A DNA stretch of 64,000 nucleotides, taken from NCBI GenBank assembly GCA_019116885.1, contig DXAU01000058.1, forward strand, positions 26,282-90,281, given 5' to 3'. The notes under the pieces are model-generated. The model made no database searches and was not told where the DNA came from. It saw only the letters and a list, made by a program, of their open reading frames with translations. How positions within the stretch are numbered: the stretch's first letter is position 1; each line of letters starts with the position of its first letter. Source of the DNA: Candidatus Mediterraneibacter pullistercoris (GTDB taxonomy: Bacteria; Bacillota; Clostridia; Lachnospirales; Lachnospiraceae). Shown piece after piece: positions 27,562-36,388 of the stretch. Made by a program: the position numbers and the translations under genes.

Positions 27562-28332
27562 ATGGGTGTCAGTCATTACAAAAAGAATGGATCGAAAAAT
27601 GGGAAAGATACAGCTATAACAGCAGCAGCCGTTATTTTAGGGCTTGTGCTGGCTGCGGCAGCCGCAGCTACAGTATTGCTGCTGGTACTGCCGGCTGGTC
27701 AGGGAAAGCCGTCTTCTGACAGCGGGGCGGAAAGAGTTACGGCAGAGGATCTCAGAACAGATCCGGGAAATGCTCAGGACGTGCAGTCTCAGATAAAGAA
27801 TGAGATCACTGTGACGGGTACCGGGGGAGAGGCCGAAGTGCCGGCAGAGGAAACCGGAAGCGGTCAAGACGCAGAACCGGTCAAGATTGATTTTAATGTA
27901 TCAGCGACTTCAACCCTTGAGGCATCGGGATACAGCTATGAACCGTCTAATCTGACGGATCTTGACGCATCGACCTGCTGGGCGGACGGGGATTCCGGTG
28001 ACGGCACAGGCGAGAGCATCACGTTTACGAGCAGTCAGCCCCAGACTGTGAGAGGGCTTGCAGTACTGCCCGGATACTGTAAGAGCAGTGACCTGTATGC
28101 TAAGAATGGAGCGCCCAGTGCGCTGCGGATAGAATATGAAGGAAAGACTGTGGAGTACCCGATCGACGAGGCGGAGCTTGTATATGACAGCAGCAATCCT
28201 CTCGGCGGCACGATATACATTGATTTTGAAGAGGAAGTACAGATCAGCGAATGCAAAGTGACAATAACAGACGTCAGAGGCGGAAACAAATATGATGACT
28301 GCTGCATCACGGAGATGTATCTGTACGGTTAA
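27562..28332 (+). CDS. Membrane-anchored protein with discoidin/NADase-type glycan-binding-like domain
   Basis: A 256-residue protein with a short basic N-terminus, one membrane helix at about 18-45 (AVILGLVLAAAAAATVLLL), a low-complexity acidic linker, and a C-terminal beta-sandwich domain (about 112-256). The domain contains PSNLTDLDASTCWADG and ends in DDCCITEMYLYG, features of discoidin-like, NADase-type glycan-binding domains found on clostridial surface proteins. No catalytic domain is attached. The topology suggests the domain is extracellular. Function is unknown; carbohydrate binding is inferred only from the fold family. Start follows GGGGAGGAG. Confidence 0.65.
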   Translation: MGVSHYKKNGSKNGKDTAITAAAVILGLVLAAAAAATVLLLVLPAGQGKPSSDSGAERVTAEDLRTDPGNAQDVQSQIKNEITVTGTGGEAEVPAEETGSGQDAEPVKIDFNVSATSTLEASGYSYEPSNLTDLDASTCWADGDSGDGTGESITFTSSQPQTVRGLAVLPGYCKSSDLYAKNGAPSALRIEYEGKTVEYPIDEAELVYDSSNPLGGTIYIDFEEEVQISECKVTITDVRGGNKYDDCCITEMYLYG

Positions 28333-28405
28333 ATGTGAGGCAAAAAATGTGCGGAAGAATGTCCGGACTGCACATCAAAAGATACAAAAAACCGATTGCC
28401 CTCTA

Positions 28406-28434
28406 TAGACTTTTGTCATTTTTGGCGATATAAT
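28406..28434 (+). promoter_or_regulatory. Likely promoter of the PFOR gene
   Basis: A perfect -10 box TATAAT (28429-28434) lies 57 bases before the start codon. The -35 position (28406-28411, TAGACT) is weak for a gene expected to be highly expressed; the upstream region is rich in A/T tracts. Confidence 0.5.
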
Positions 28435-28490
28435 AAAACCACATGTGAATAAAACTTTTTTCAATGTAATTCTTAAGGAGGAACAAGAAA

Positions 28491-31400
28491 ATGGCAAGAA
28501 AAATGAAGACCATGGACGGTAACCAGGCTGCTGCTCACGTGTCATATGCTTACACAGAAGTTGCAGCGATCTATCCGATCACACCGTCATCCGTTATGCC
28601 GGAGCATGTTGACGAATGGGCAACAGAAGGCAGAGAAAATATCTTCGGACAGACAGTTAATGTCGTAGAGATGCAGTCCGAGGCAGGTGCGGCAGGTGCT
28701 GTACACGGATCTCTGTCAGCAGGCGCTCTGACGACAACATTCACAGCATCCCAGGGACTTCTGCTTATGATCCCGAACTTATATAAAGTTGCCGGCGAGC
28801 AGCTTCCGGGTGTATTCAACGTATCTGCCCGTGCGCTTGCAAGCCACGCACTTTCCATCTTTGGTGATCACTCAGACGTTTACGCCTGTCGTCAGACTGG
28901 TGCGGCTATGCTGTGTGAGTCAAGCGTACAGGAGGTTATGGATCTGACACCGGTTGCTCACTGTGCCGCACTGGAAGGAAAACTTCCTTTCATCAACTTC
29001 TTCGACGGATTCCGTACATCTCACGAGATCCAGAAGATAGAGACATGGGACTATGAAGATCTGAAAGATCTGGTAAATATGGACGCGATCGACGCTTTCC
29101 GTGCTCATGCACTGAACCCGAACCATCCGTGCCAGAGAGGTTCTGCACAGAACCCGGATATCTTCTTCCAGGCAAGAGAGGCATGTAACCCGTATTACGA
29201 TGCTCTTCCGGGAATCGTTCAGAACTATATGGACAAAGTAAACGCTAAGATCGGAACAGATTACAAACTGTTCAACTACTACGGAGCAGAGGACGCAGAG
29301 CACGTGATCGTTGCCATGGGTTCTGTCTGCGATACAATTGAAGAGACGATCGACTACCTGACGAAAGCCGGAGAGAAAGTCGGCGTTGTAAAGGTACGTC
29401 TGTACAGACCGTTCTGTGCACAGGCGCTGATCGATGCAATTCCGGGGACTGTTAAGAAGATTTCTGTTCTTGACAGAACAAAAGAGCCGGGAGCTATTGG
29501 CGAACCGCTGTATCTGGATGTTGTTGCAGCTCTCAAAGGTTCCAAATTTGACGCTGTACCGATCTACACAGGACGTTACGGACTTGGCTCCAAAGACACG
29601 ACTCCTGCCCAGATCGTTGCTGTATATCATAACGATGAAAAGAAAGTATTTACACTCGGTATCGAGGACGATGTGACACACCTGTCACTGAAAGCTGACG
29701 AGCCGCTCGTCACAACACCGGAAGGAACAATCAACTGTAAGTTCTGGGGACTTGGCGCTGACGGTACAGTCGGAGCAAACAAGAACTCTATCAAGATCAT
29801 CGGTGACAACACCGACATGTACGCACAGGCTTACTTTGACTATGATTCCAAGAAATCCGGCGGTGTAACAATGTCTCACCTCCGTTTCGGTAAACTGCCG
29901 ATCAAATCTACATACCTGATCCGTCAGGCGAACTTTGTGGCATGCCACAATCCGTCTTATGTGGACAAGTACAACATGGTACAGGAACTTGTGGACGGCG
30001 GTACATTCCTTCTGAACTGTCCGTGGGATATGGAAGGGCTTGAGAAACATCTTCCGGGACAGGTAAAAGCATACATTGCAAACCACAACATCAAGTTCTA
30101 CACGATCGACGGTATCAAGATCGGTAAAGAGATCGGACTTGGCGGACGTATCAACACAGTGCTCCAGTCTGCATTCTTCAAACTTGCTGCCATCATTCCG
30201 GAAGAAGAGGCAATTGACCTGATGAAGGCTGCTGCAAAGGCTACATACGGAAGAAAAGGCGACAAGATCGTGCAGATGAACTACGATGCGATCGACGCAG
30301 GCGCAAAACAGGTTGTTGAAGTAACAGTTCCGGAGAGCTGGAAAGACGCGGCTGACGAAGGACTCGCAGCTCCGAAGGCAGACGAGAACGGAAGAAAAGA
30401 CGTTGTCGATTTCGTTAAGAATATTCAGGCGAAAGTAAATGCACAGGAAGGAAATACACTTCCGGTATCTGCGTTTAACGATTATGTAGACGGCTCCACA
30501 CCGTCAGGTTCCTCTGCATATGAGAAACGGGGAATCGCAGTTGATATGCCGATATGGAAACCGGAGAACTGTATCCAGTGTAACCGCTGTGCATATGTAT
30601 GTCCGCACGCAGTTATCCGTCCGGTAGCCCTCACAGAGGACGAGCTTGCGAAAGCTCCGGAAGGAATGGAAGCGATCGATATGATCGGTATGCCGGGAAT
30701 GAAATTCTCCATCACTGTATCTGCTTATGACTGTACAGGATGTGGTTCCTGTGCGAACGTCTGCCCGGGCAAGAAGGGCGAGAAAGCGCTCGTTATGGAG
30801 AACATGGAAATGAACGCCGGAAGACAGGACTTCTTCGATTACGGAAGAGAGATCCCGGTAAAACCGGAAGTTGTCGCAAAATTCAAAGAGACAACTGTAA
30901 AGGGCAGCCAGTTCAAACAGCCGCTCTTAGAGTTCTCGGGCGCATGTGCAGGATGCGGCGAGACACCGTACGCGAAGCTGATCACACAGCTTTACGGCGA
31001 CAGAATGTATATTGCAAACGCAACAGGATGTTCTTCTATCTGGGGCAACTCCTCACCGTCCACGCCTTACACGGTAACTCCGGAAGGCAAAGGACCGGCT
31101 TGGTGTAACTCTCTGTTCGAGGACAACGCAGAGTTCGGATATGGTATGCTGCTGGCTCAGAATACAATCAGAGACAGGATGAAAGGCTATGCGGCTAAAC
31201 TGGCTGAAGATGCAGAAGATGCAGACGTTAAGGCGGCAGCTCAGGAGTACATTGATACATTTGCATGCGGCGCAACAAACGGAACAGCTACAGACAATCT
31301 TGTGGCAGCTCTGGAGAAATGCGGATGCGACCGTCCGGAGAAAACAGAGCTTCTGAAGAACAAAGACTTCCTTGCCAAGAAATCCCAGTGGGTATTCGGT

Positions 31401-32039
31401 GGTGACGGATGGGCTTATGATATCGGATTCGGCGGTGTTGATCACGTACTTGCAAGCGGCAAGGACATCAATATCCTGGTATTTGATACAGAGGTTTACT
31501 CCAATACAGGCGGACAGGCGTCAAAGGCAACTATGACAGGCGCTACGGCACAGTTCGCAGCAGGCGGAAAAGAGACGAAGAAGAAAGATCTTGCAGGAAT
31601 GGCAATGAGCTACGGATATGTATACGTCGCACAGATCGCCATGGGTGCAGACTTTAACCAGACAGTCAAAGCGATCACAGAGGCTGAGGCTTATCCGGGA
31701 CCGTCACTCATCATCGCTTACGCTCCGTGTATCAACCACGGTATCAAGAAAGGTATGAGCAAGGCGCAGACAGAGGAGCAGCTTGCAGTAGAGTGCGGAT
31801 ACTGGAACAACTTCCGGTTCAATCCGGCTGCTGAGGGCAACAAGTTCTTCCTTGACAGCAAAGAGCCGAAGAAAGAGAATTATCAGGAATTCCTCGACGG
31901 CGAGGTTCGCTACAATGCACTGAAGAGAGCGAATCCGGAGAAGGCTGCGAAGCTGTTCGCAATCAACGAGCAGGAAGCAATGGAGAAGTATGCATACCTG
32001 AAGAAACTGGTAGATGTATACGCTGCAGATGCTGAGTAA
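28491..32039 (+). CDS. nifJ: Pyruvate:ferredoxin (flavodoxin) oxidoreductase, single chain
   Basis: A 1182-residue homodimer-type PFOR that oxidises pyruvate to acetyl-CoA and CO2 and reduces ferredoxin, the central step of clostridial fermentation. Domain order is pyruvate-binding N-terminal domain (AAHVSYAYTEVAAIYPITPSS), gamma domain, a ferredoxin domain with two 4Fe-4S motifs (Cys694/697/700/704 and Cys748/751/754/758), and the TPP domain (CAGCGETPYAK, GGDGWAYDIG, VYSNTGGQ). Full length and intact. Codon choice (many CGT, GCT, AAC, TTC codons) looks adapted to high expression. AAGGAGG precedes the ATG and a terminator follows. Confidence 0.97.
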   Translation: MARKMKTMDGNQAAAHVSYAYTEVAAIYPITPSSVMPEHVDEWATEGRENIFGQTVNVVEMQSEAGAAGAVHGSLSAGALTTTFTASQGLLLMIPNLYKVAGEQLPGVFNVSARALASHALSIFGDHSDVYACRQTGAAMLCESSVQEVMDLTPVAHCAALEGKLPFINFFDGFRTSHEIQKIETWDYEDLKDLVNMDAIDAFRAHALNPNHPCQRGSAQNPDIFFQAREACNPYYDALPGIVQNYMDKVNAKIGTDYKLFNYYGAEDAEHVIVAMGSVCDTIEETIDYLTKAGEKVGVVKVRLYRPFCAQALIDAIPGTVKKISVLDRTKEPGAIGEPLYLDVVAALKGSKFDAVPIYTGRYGLGSKDTTPAQIVAVYHNDEKKVFTLGIEDDVTHLSLKADEPLVTTPEGTINCKFWGLGADGTVGANKNSIKIIGDNTDMYAQAYFDYDSKKSGGVTMSHLRFGKLPIKSTYLIRQANFVACHNPSYVDKYNMVQELVDGGTFLLNCPWDMEGLEKHLPGQVKAYIANHNIKFYTIDGIKIGKEIGLGGRINTVLQSAFFKLAAIIPEEEAIDLMKAAAKATYGRKGDKIVQMNYDAIDAGAKQVVEVTVPESWKDAADEGLAAPKADENGRKDVVDFVKNIQAKVNAQEGNTLPVSAFNDYVDGSTPSGSSAYEKRGIAVDMPIWKPENCIQCNRCAYVCPHAVIRPVALTEDELAKAPEGMEAIDMIGMPGMKFSITVSAYDCTGCGSCANVCPGKKGEKALVMENMEMNAGRQDFFDYGREIPVKPEVVAKFKETTVKGSQFKQPLLEFSGACAGCGETPYAKLITQLYGDRMYIANATGCSSIWGNSSPSTPYTVTPEGKGPAWCNSLFEDNAEFGYGMLLAQNTIRDRMKGYAAKLAEDAEDADVKAAAQEYIDTFACGATNGTATDNLVAALEKCGCDRPEKTELLKNKDFLAKKSQWVFGGDGWAYDIGFGGVDHVLASGKDINILVFDTEVYSNTGGQASKATMTGATAQFAAGGKETKKKDLAGMAMSYGYVYVAQIAMGADFNQTVKAITEAEAYPGPSLIIAYAPCINHGIKKGMSKAQTEEQLAVECGYWNNFRFNPAAEGNKFFLDSKEPKKENYQEFLDGEVRYNALKRANPEKAAKLFAINEQEAMEKYAYLKKLVDVYAADAE

Positions 32040-32059
32040 CAGATGATACAGAATACAGC

Positions 32060-32091
32060 AAAAGCCGGGAGTCATAAGACTTCCGGCTTTT
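32060..32091. terminator. Bidirectional terminator between nifJ and the GntR gene
   Basis: AAAAGCCGGGAGTC (32060-32073) and GACTTCCGGCTTTT (32078-32091) pair over 14 bases with one G-T wobble and an ATAA loop. The A run on one side and T run on the other allow termination in both directions of these converging genes. Confidence 0.88.
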
Positions 32092-32104
32092 GTGATAAGC
32101 AAAA

Positions 32105-32803
32105 TTATTTTTGGATGTTCAACTCTTTTTCGGAGTTTGCAAAAAACTTTTTCAGCGCGTCTTTCAGGACTTCTTTATCATCCTGCAAAAGAGCTGTTAA
32201 TATCTTGCAGCGGTACAGCACTGCGCTTTCCCGTGAAGGCGAAAGACTCAGGATGTTGATGGAAAGCTCTTTGCGCAGTGCCAATGTTGTCTGCAGGAGT
32301 TTGTTCATGATACTGTTTCCGCAGAACTTTCCTATGTTCAGATCTATGTCGCTCAGAATATGTTCCATTTCTTCACCGGACATGATGTCCGTGTTCAGGT
32401 TCAGGAGCTTTTCCCTTGCGCTGAGTACATAGCTTCGGATTTCCTCATTCATCTGGTCAAAACATTCAAGGTATACCTCTGTCTCGATCAATTCCCTTGC
32501 AGTGTAGATCTCGTCGAATTTATTTAAATTCTGATGGTACATCCACAGTACGGGTTCTTCGGGAAGATGGGAATTGTTATCTGCCACATATGTACCGCCG
32601 CCCGGACGTATATCTACCATTCCGATCAGCGCGAGAGCGCGGATTGCCTCTCTCACACAGCTTCTTGTTACTTTGAATTTTTCAGCAAAAGCACGCTCAG
32701 TGAGTATTTTTTCCCCTGGTTTTACCTCCCCGGAGACGATCATCTGGGCGATGTTTTCGATCACTTTATCTGAGGCAGTTACTCTGCCGGTATCATTGCT
32801 CAT
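32105..32803 (-). CDS. GntR-family transcriptional regulator, FadR subfamily
   Basis: A 232-residue repressor-type protein. The N-terminal winged helix-turn-helix (about 10-75) contains ILTERAFAEKFKVTRSCVREAI and GMVDIRPGGGTYV. The rest is an all-helical FCD effector domain, common in regulators that sense acids or sugar acids. The frame extends 17 codons upstream, but GGGGGGA about seven bases before this ATG supports the start. It is next to the DapA-like gene on the same strand. FadR-pattern palindromes in the divergent region at 33.9-34.06 kb are its probable targets. Confidence 0.9.
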   Translation of the reverse strand: MSNDTGRVTASDKVIENIAQMIVSGEVKPGEKILTERAFAEKFKVTRSCVREAIRALALIGMVDIRPGGGTYVADNNSHLPEEPVLWMYHQNLNKFDEIYTARELIETEVYLECFDQMNEEIRSYVLSAREKLLNLNTDIMSGEEMEHILSDIDLNIGKFCGNSIMNKLLQTTLALRKELSINILSLSPSRESAVLYRCKILTALLQDDKEVLKDALKKFFANSEKELNIQK

Positions 32804-32955
32804 ATAGATGGATTCCCCCCTGATGTTATTGTGGCGATGCTTCAAGGACAACACATATAACTCTAAAACAGTATAATTATTTTAACGCATAATAATATCT
32901 GTAATCAATAAATATCTGATAAAAATTTTAGCATCTATACGAACAATTACATAAA

Positions 32956-33855
32956 TCAGTTATTATAGATCAGTTTGTCCTTTATGACATTATCCAAAAG
33001 AGATCTGGACGTCTCATCCAGAGGCAGAAGCGGCTTCCGCACAGTGCCAGCCTGTATTCCCTGATGAGACAGGATGTATTTGATAGAGGCGGGAAGCCCG
33101 GTTTTGAGCAGAGTCTGCAAAATATCTGTAGAATCTGAAATGATCTTATAGATCTTATTTTTCTCCGGCGAGTTATACAGCTTGATGATCCGGTTGTACT
33201 GAGGAAACATAAAATTAAAAGTACTTCCGATGAATCCGTCGCAGTGATAGTTCAGCATAGGAACCATTTTGCTCTCAAATCCGCCCAGAACCTTGATGTC
33301 AGGATTAACAGCCTTTATATATTTCATGCGGTAGGACTGGAGATTGGTATGTTTGATGGCGTCTATGGCTCCGGATTTCAGGAGCGCCCGGATCTCCGCA
33401 TCATCCGTATTCAGATCGGCATGCGTGCTGGAAGGGATATCGTAGTAGAGCACAGGGCTTCCAGCAGCCTCTGCCAGATCGTAAAAGTAATGTGCAAGTT
33501 CTTTTGTCGTGAATGAAAAATAGAACGGCGGCGTAGAAGCTATCTTGCGGATGCCGCAGCCAAGGGCTGCTTTTGCCATCATGATGGAGTGGTCTGTGCT
33601 GATGGAACCAACATGTGCATACACATCCATTCCTTTTAGTTCATCTCCCGCCAGCTCAAACATGTGAATCCGTTCATCGGTTGACAGCAGAAAACATTCT
33701 CCTGCGCTTCCGCCGATAAAGAAACCATCTACTCCTTCGGAAATATTCTTTCTCCATAACTTTTTCATTTCTGTATCATTGATGCTGCCATCGCCGCTAA
33801 AAATCGTGACAGAAGCGGCGATCATCTTTTTTCTTTCCACGGTATGTCTTATCAT
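32956..33855 (-). CDS. DapA/NanA-family aldolase (class I, Schiff base)
   Basis: A 299-residue TIM-barrel lyase of the dihydrodipicolinate synthase / N-acetylneuraminate lyase family. Schiff-base Lys168 is in DAIKHTN and catalytic Tyr138 in LYYDIPSS. The substrate-carboxylate loop is GGSAGE instead of the GTTGE of DapA, so true lysine biosynthesis is unlikely; members of this type cleave or form 2-keto acids with pyruvate. The frame runs 55 codons further, but GGGAGAAGG before this ATG fixes the start. It has a divergent promoter shared with the CoA-transferase operon and is probably part of the same pathway. Confidence 0.85.
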   Translation of the reverse strand: MIRHTVERKKMIAASVTIFSGDGSINDTEMKKLWRKNISEGVDGFFIGGSAGECFLLSTDERIHMFELAGDELKGMDVYAHVGSISTDHSIMMAKAALGCGIRKIASTPPFYFSFTTKELAHYFYDLAEAAGSPVLYYDIPSSTHADLNTDDAEIRALLKSGAIDAIKHTNLQSYRMKYIKAVNPDIKVLGGFESKMVPMLNYHCDGFIGSTFNFMFPQYNRIIKLYNSPEKNKIYKIISDSTDILQTLLKTGLPASIKYILSHQGIQAGTVRKPLLPLDETSRSLLDNVIKDKLIYNN

Positions 33856-33901
33856 ATGAGCTACCTTCTCCCTATTTGGTTTGTGCAAGTGAAAAATACA
33901 T

Positions 33902-33920
33902 AAATTGGTATATCCAATTT
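33902..33920. promoter_or_regulatory. Operator candidate, aldolase side
   Basis: AAATTGGTATATCCAATTT is a 7-base perfect inverted repeat around TATAT, just downstream of the minus-strand -10 box. Its core TGGTATATCCA differs at one position from the FadR-family pattern TNGTNNNACNA. Confidence 0.6.
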
Positions 33921-33934
33921 CATAACTTATCTTT

Positions 33935-33963
33935 AGTATATTTCTTGGTAGAATAGAATTCAA
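33935..33963 (-). promoter_or_regulatory. Promoter of the DapA-like gene
   Basis: On the minus strand TTGAAT (33963-33958), 17 bases, TATACT (33940-33935). Transcription would run through the palindrome at 33902-33920. Confidence 0.6.
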
Positions 33964-34013
33964 TAGTTGAAATTGCACATAAATAGAAATAAAAAATTGT
34001 ATATTTGTGCTTA

Positions 34014-34042
34014 TTGACACAATATAGATGTCATAGCATAAT
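34014..34042 (+). promoter_or_regulatory. Promoter of the CoA-transferase operon
   Basis: TTGACA (34014-34019), 17 bases, CATAAT (34037-34042), 44 bases before the first start codon. Confidence 0.7.
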
Positions 34043-34047
34043 TAAAA

Positions 34048-34060
34048 TTGGTACTACCAA
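34048..34060. promoter_or_regulatory. FadR-type operator, CoA-transferase operon side
   Basis: TTGGTACTACCAA is a perfect 6-base inverted repeat around C. The core TGGTACTACCA matches the FadR-subfamily pattern TNGTNNNACNA exactly. It lies over the expected transcription start, a typical repressor position. Confidence 0.7.
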
Positions 34061-34085
34061 AAAAGAATTGCAAATGGAGGAGACT

Positions 34086-35234
34086 ATGGAGAAAAAAGTG
34101 TTGAGAGGAATCACATGGGGACATAGCAGGGGCTTCACCTCGATCATGGCAGTGTCTCAGAGGTTTATGGAGCTGCACGAAAATGTTGAAATTTCCTGGG
34201 AGAAGAGATCCCTTCAGGAGTTTGCGGATGCTCCAATCGGACAGCTTGCAAAGAAATATGATCTGCTGGTTATCGATCATCCGTGGGCAGGTTTTGCGGC
34301 AAAGCATGGTATCCTCCTCCCGCTCCAGGAATATCTGCCTGAGGATTATCTGGAAGACCAGGAAGATAACTCTGTAGGAGAGTCCTATATGAGTTATATG
34401 TTCGGCGGTGTTTTGAGCGCGCTGCCTGTCGATGCCGCAGCGCCTGTGGCAGTCTACAGACCGGATTACTTTGAAGCGGCAGGCAAAAAAGCGCCGGAGA
34501 ATTTTGACGAGGTGCTGGAGCTGGCCAGGCAGAAGAGAGTGATCTACGCGGGGATACCGATTAATCTTTTGATGGACTTTTATATGTTCTGTGTAACAGC
34601 AGGCGGTGAATTGTTTTCGGAAGAAAGAGTTGTAAGAACAGAGACCGGAGAAGAAGCGCTTGAAGAGATGAGAAATCTTGCGGCCCTATGCCCGAAAGAG
34701 ATCTTTCAGTGGGATCCGATCGCCGTGCATGAAAACCTGGCTTCTGATACAGGATATATGTATTGTCCGTTTGCCTATGGCTACAGCAATTATTCAAAAG
34801 AAGGGTATGCAAAACATCTTCTGAAGGCGTCTGACGTGGTGAATTACAAAGGCCGGCGCTTTCGCACGGTGCTCGGCGGAACGGGCCTGGCTGTCTCATC
34901 TGCGTGCAGAGAGAAAGAAACTGCAGTCCGGTTTGCAGAGTATGCGGCATCCCCGCTCATTCAGCGTACACTGTTCTTTGAGGCGGGCGGACAGCCGGGA
35001 CATCGCGCGGCCTGGACAGATGAGGAATGTAACAGACGGAGCATGGATTTCTTCAGAGATACATTGAATACGCTTGATGAGGCGTATCTTCGTCCACGGT
35101 ACAGTGGTTACCTGTATTTCCAGGACAGGGCAGGGGAATATATCAGAGAATATCTGATGAACGGCGGAAGCGCTGCGGATACGCTGAAAAAACTGAACAG
35201 CCTGTACAGAAAATCTATGGAGGTAGACCGATGA
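34086..35234 (+). CDS. Solute-binding-protein-like protein without signal peptide
   Basis: A 382-residue protein resembling family 1 extracellular solute-binding proteins (GITWGHSRGFTSIMAVSQRF, LLVIDHPWAGFAAKHGILLPL, GGTGLAVSSA). The N-terminus (MEKKVLRGITWG) has no signal peptide, lipobox or hydrophobic helix, and the longer upstream reading has none either, so the protein is predicted to be cytoplasmic. No ABC permease or ATPase is in the operon. It could be a cytosolic ligand-binding or sensor protein, or a diverged enzyme. GGAGGAG just before this ATG decides the start. It overlaps the next gene by four bases (ATGA). Confidence 0.7.
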   Translation: MEKKVLRGITWGHSRGFTSIMAVSQRFMELHENVEISWEKRSLQEFADAPIGQLAKKYDLLVIDHPWAGFAAKHGILLPLQEYLPEDYLEDQEDNSVGESYMSYMFGGVLSALPVDAAAPVAVYRPDYFEAAGKKAPENFDEVLELARQKRVIYAGIPINLLMDFYMFCVTAGGELFSEERVVRTETGEEALEEMRNLAALCPKEIFQWDPIAVHENLASDTGYMYCPFAYGYSNYSKEGYAKHLLKASDVVNYKGRRFRTVLGGTGLAVSSACREKETAVRFAEYAASPLIQRTLFFEAGGQPGHRAAWTDEECNRRSMDFFRDTLNTLDEAYLRPRYSGYLYFQDRAGEYIREYLMNGGSAADTLKKLNSLYRKSMEVDR

Positions 35235-36388
35235 AATTGCTGGAAGATATTGTTGTATTGGACTTCAGCCAGTATCTGGCGGGCCCGTCGTGTTCCCTCC
35301 GGCTTTCGGATCTCGGAGCAAGAGTGATCAAGATTGAACGCCCGGGCAGTGGAGACGGCAGCCGTAAAATGTCTCTGAAAAACCTTATGGATGGCGACAA
35401 CAGTATATTGTTTCATACGATCAACAGAAACAAAGAGAGCTTTTGCGCAAATCTGAAAGACCCGGAAGATCTGGAACTGATAAAAGAATTGATAAAAAAA
35501 GTGGATGTGCTCATTGAGAATTTCCGGCCGGGAGTCATGAAAAAAAACCAGTTGGACTATGAGTCTGTCAGACAGATCAATCCGGGGCTCATATACGGTT
35601 CCATAACCGGGTATGGAACAAAAGGACCGTGGGTAAAAAAACCGGGACAGGATCTTCTGGTGCAGGCAATGTCCGGCCTTACATGGCTCAATGGCAATGG
35701 CGGAAAGCCGCCGGCGCCGTTCTGCCTGTCTGTTGTGGATTCCTATGCAGGAGTTCATCTGACAGAGGGGATACTGGCAGCGTTCTTCCGCCGCATACGC
35801 ACAGGAGAGGGAGCTCTGGTAGAGGTCAGCCTGATGGAGTCGGCGATCGACATGCAGTTTGAAGGGATAACAGACTTTCTGAACAGCGGCGGAAGACTTC
35901 CTGTGAGATCGGATTATAATAATGCACACCCATATCTTGGGGCTCCGTATGGCGTCTACAGGACCGCGGACAGCTTCATTGCTCTTTCCAGGGGGAGTCT
36001 GAAAGACCTGGCCGGATATCTGGATCTTCCGGCTCTCGCAGAGTTTAACGATCTGGAAGATGCATTTGAAAAGAGAGATCTTATCAAGCGTATGATCGGA
36101 GAACGGCTGGCCGAGAAAAAGACGGCTGATTGGATCGATGTGCTTGAAAAAGAAGGTTACTGGTGTTCAGAGGTCTATACATGGGAGACGCTGCTGAACA
36201 CAGAAGGGTTTCAAAAGCTGGAATTCCTGCAGGAGCTGGACGCTGGAAAGGGCCGTAAGATATGCACTTCCAGATGCCCTGTAAAGGTAAACGGCGAAGC
36301 GTATTATTCGGCGAAAAGAGGTCCTGAACTGGGAGAAGATAATGAAAAAATCAAACACGAATTTGGATTGGGAAAGGAGGGGAGATGA
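35231..36388 (+). CDS. Class III CoA-transferase (CaiB/BaiF/Frc family), first copy
   Basis: A 385-residue cytoplasmic CoA-transferase. Family signatures are [20 protein letters not shown] near the N-terminus, [20 protein letters not shown] and YGSITGYG. Asp170 in SVVDSYAG aligns with the catalytic Asp169 of formyl-CoA transferase that forms the acyl-aspartyl intermediate, so the enzyme looks active. The acid and the CoA donor cannot be read from sequence. It overlaps the genes on both sides by four bases. The next gene is a close paralogue, suggesting tandem duplication and possibly a heterodimer. Confidence 0.9.
   Translation: MKLLEDIVVLDFSQYLAGPSCSLRLSDLGARVIKIERPGSGDGSRKMSLKNLMDGDNSILFHTINRNKESFCANLKDPEDLELIKELIKKVDVLIENFRPGVMKKNQLDYESVRQINPGLIYGSITGYGTKGPWVKKPGQDLLVQAMSGLTWLNGNGGKPPAPFCLSVVDSYAGVHLTEGILAAFFRRIRTGEGALVEVSLMESAIDMQFEGITDFLNSGGRLPVRSDYNNAHPYLGAPYGVYRTADSFIALSRGSLKDLAGYLDLPALAEFNDLEDAFEKRDLIKRMIGERLAEKKTADWIDVLEKEGYWCSEVYTWETLLNTEGFQKLEFLQELDAGKGRKICTSRCPVKVNGEAYYSAKRGPELGEDNEKIKHEFGLGKEGR

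Noticed and set aside
32956..33855. Reading the aldolase as true DapA for lysine synthesis
   Set aside because: The GTTGE loop is GGSAGE, the gene is under a catabolic-type regulator and no lysine genes are nearby.
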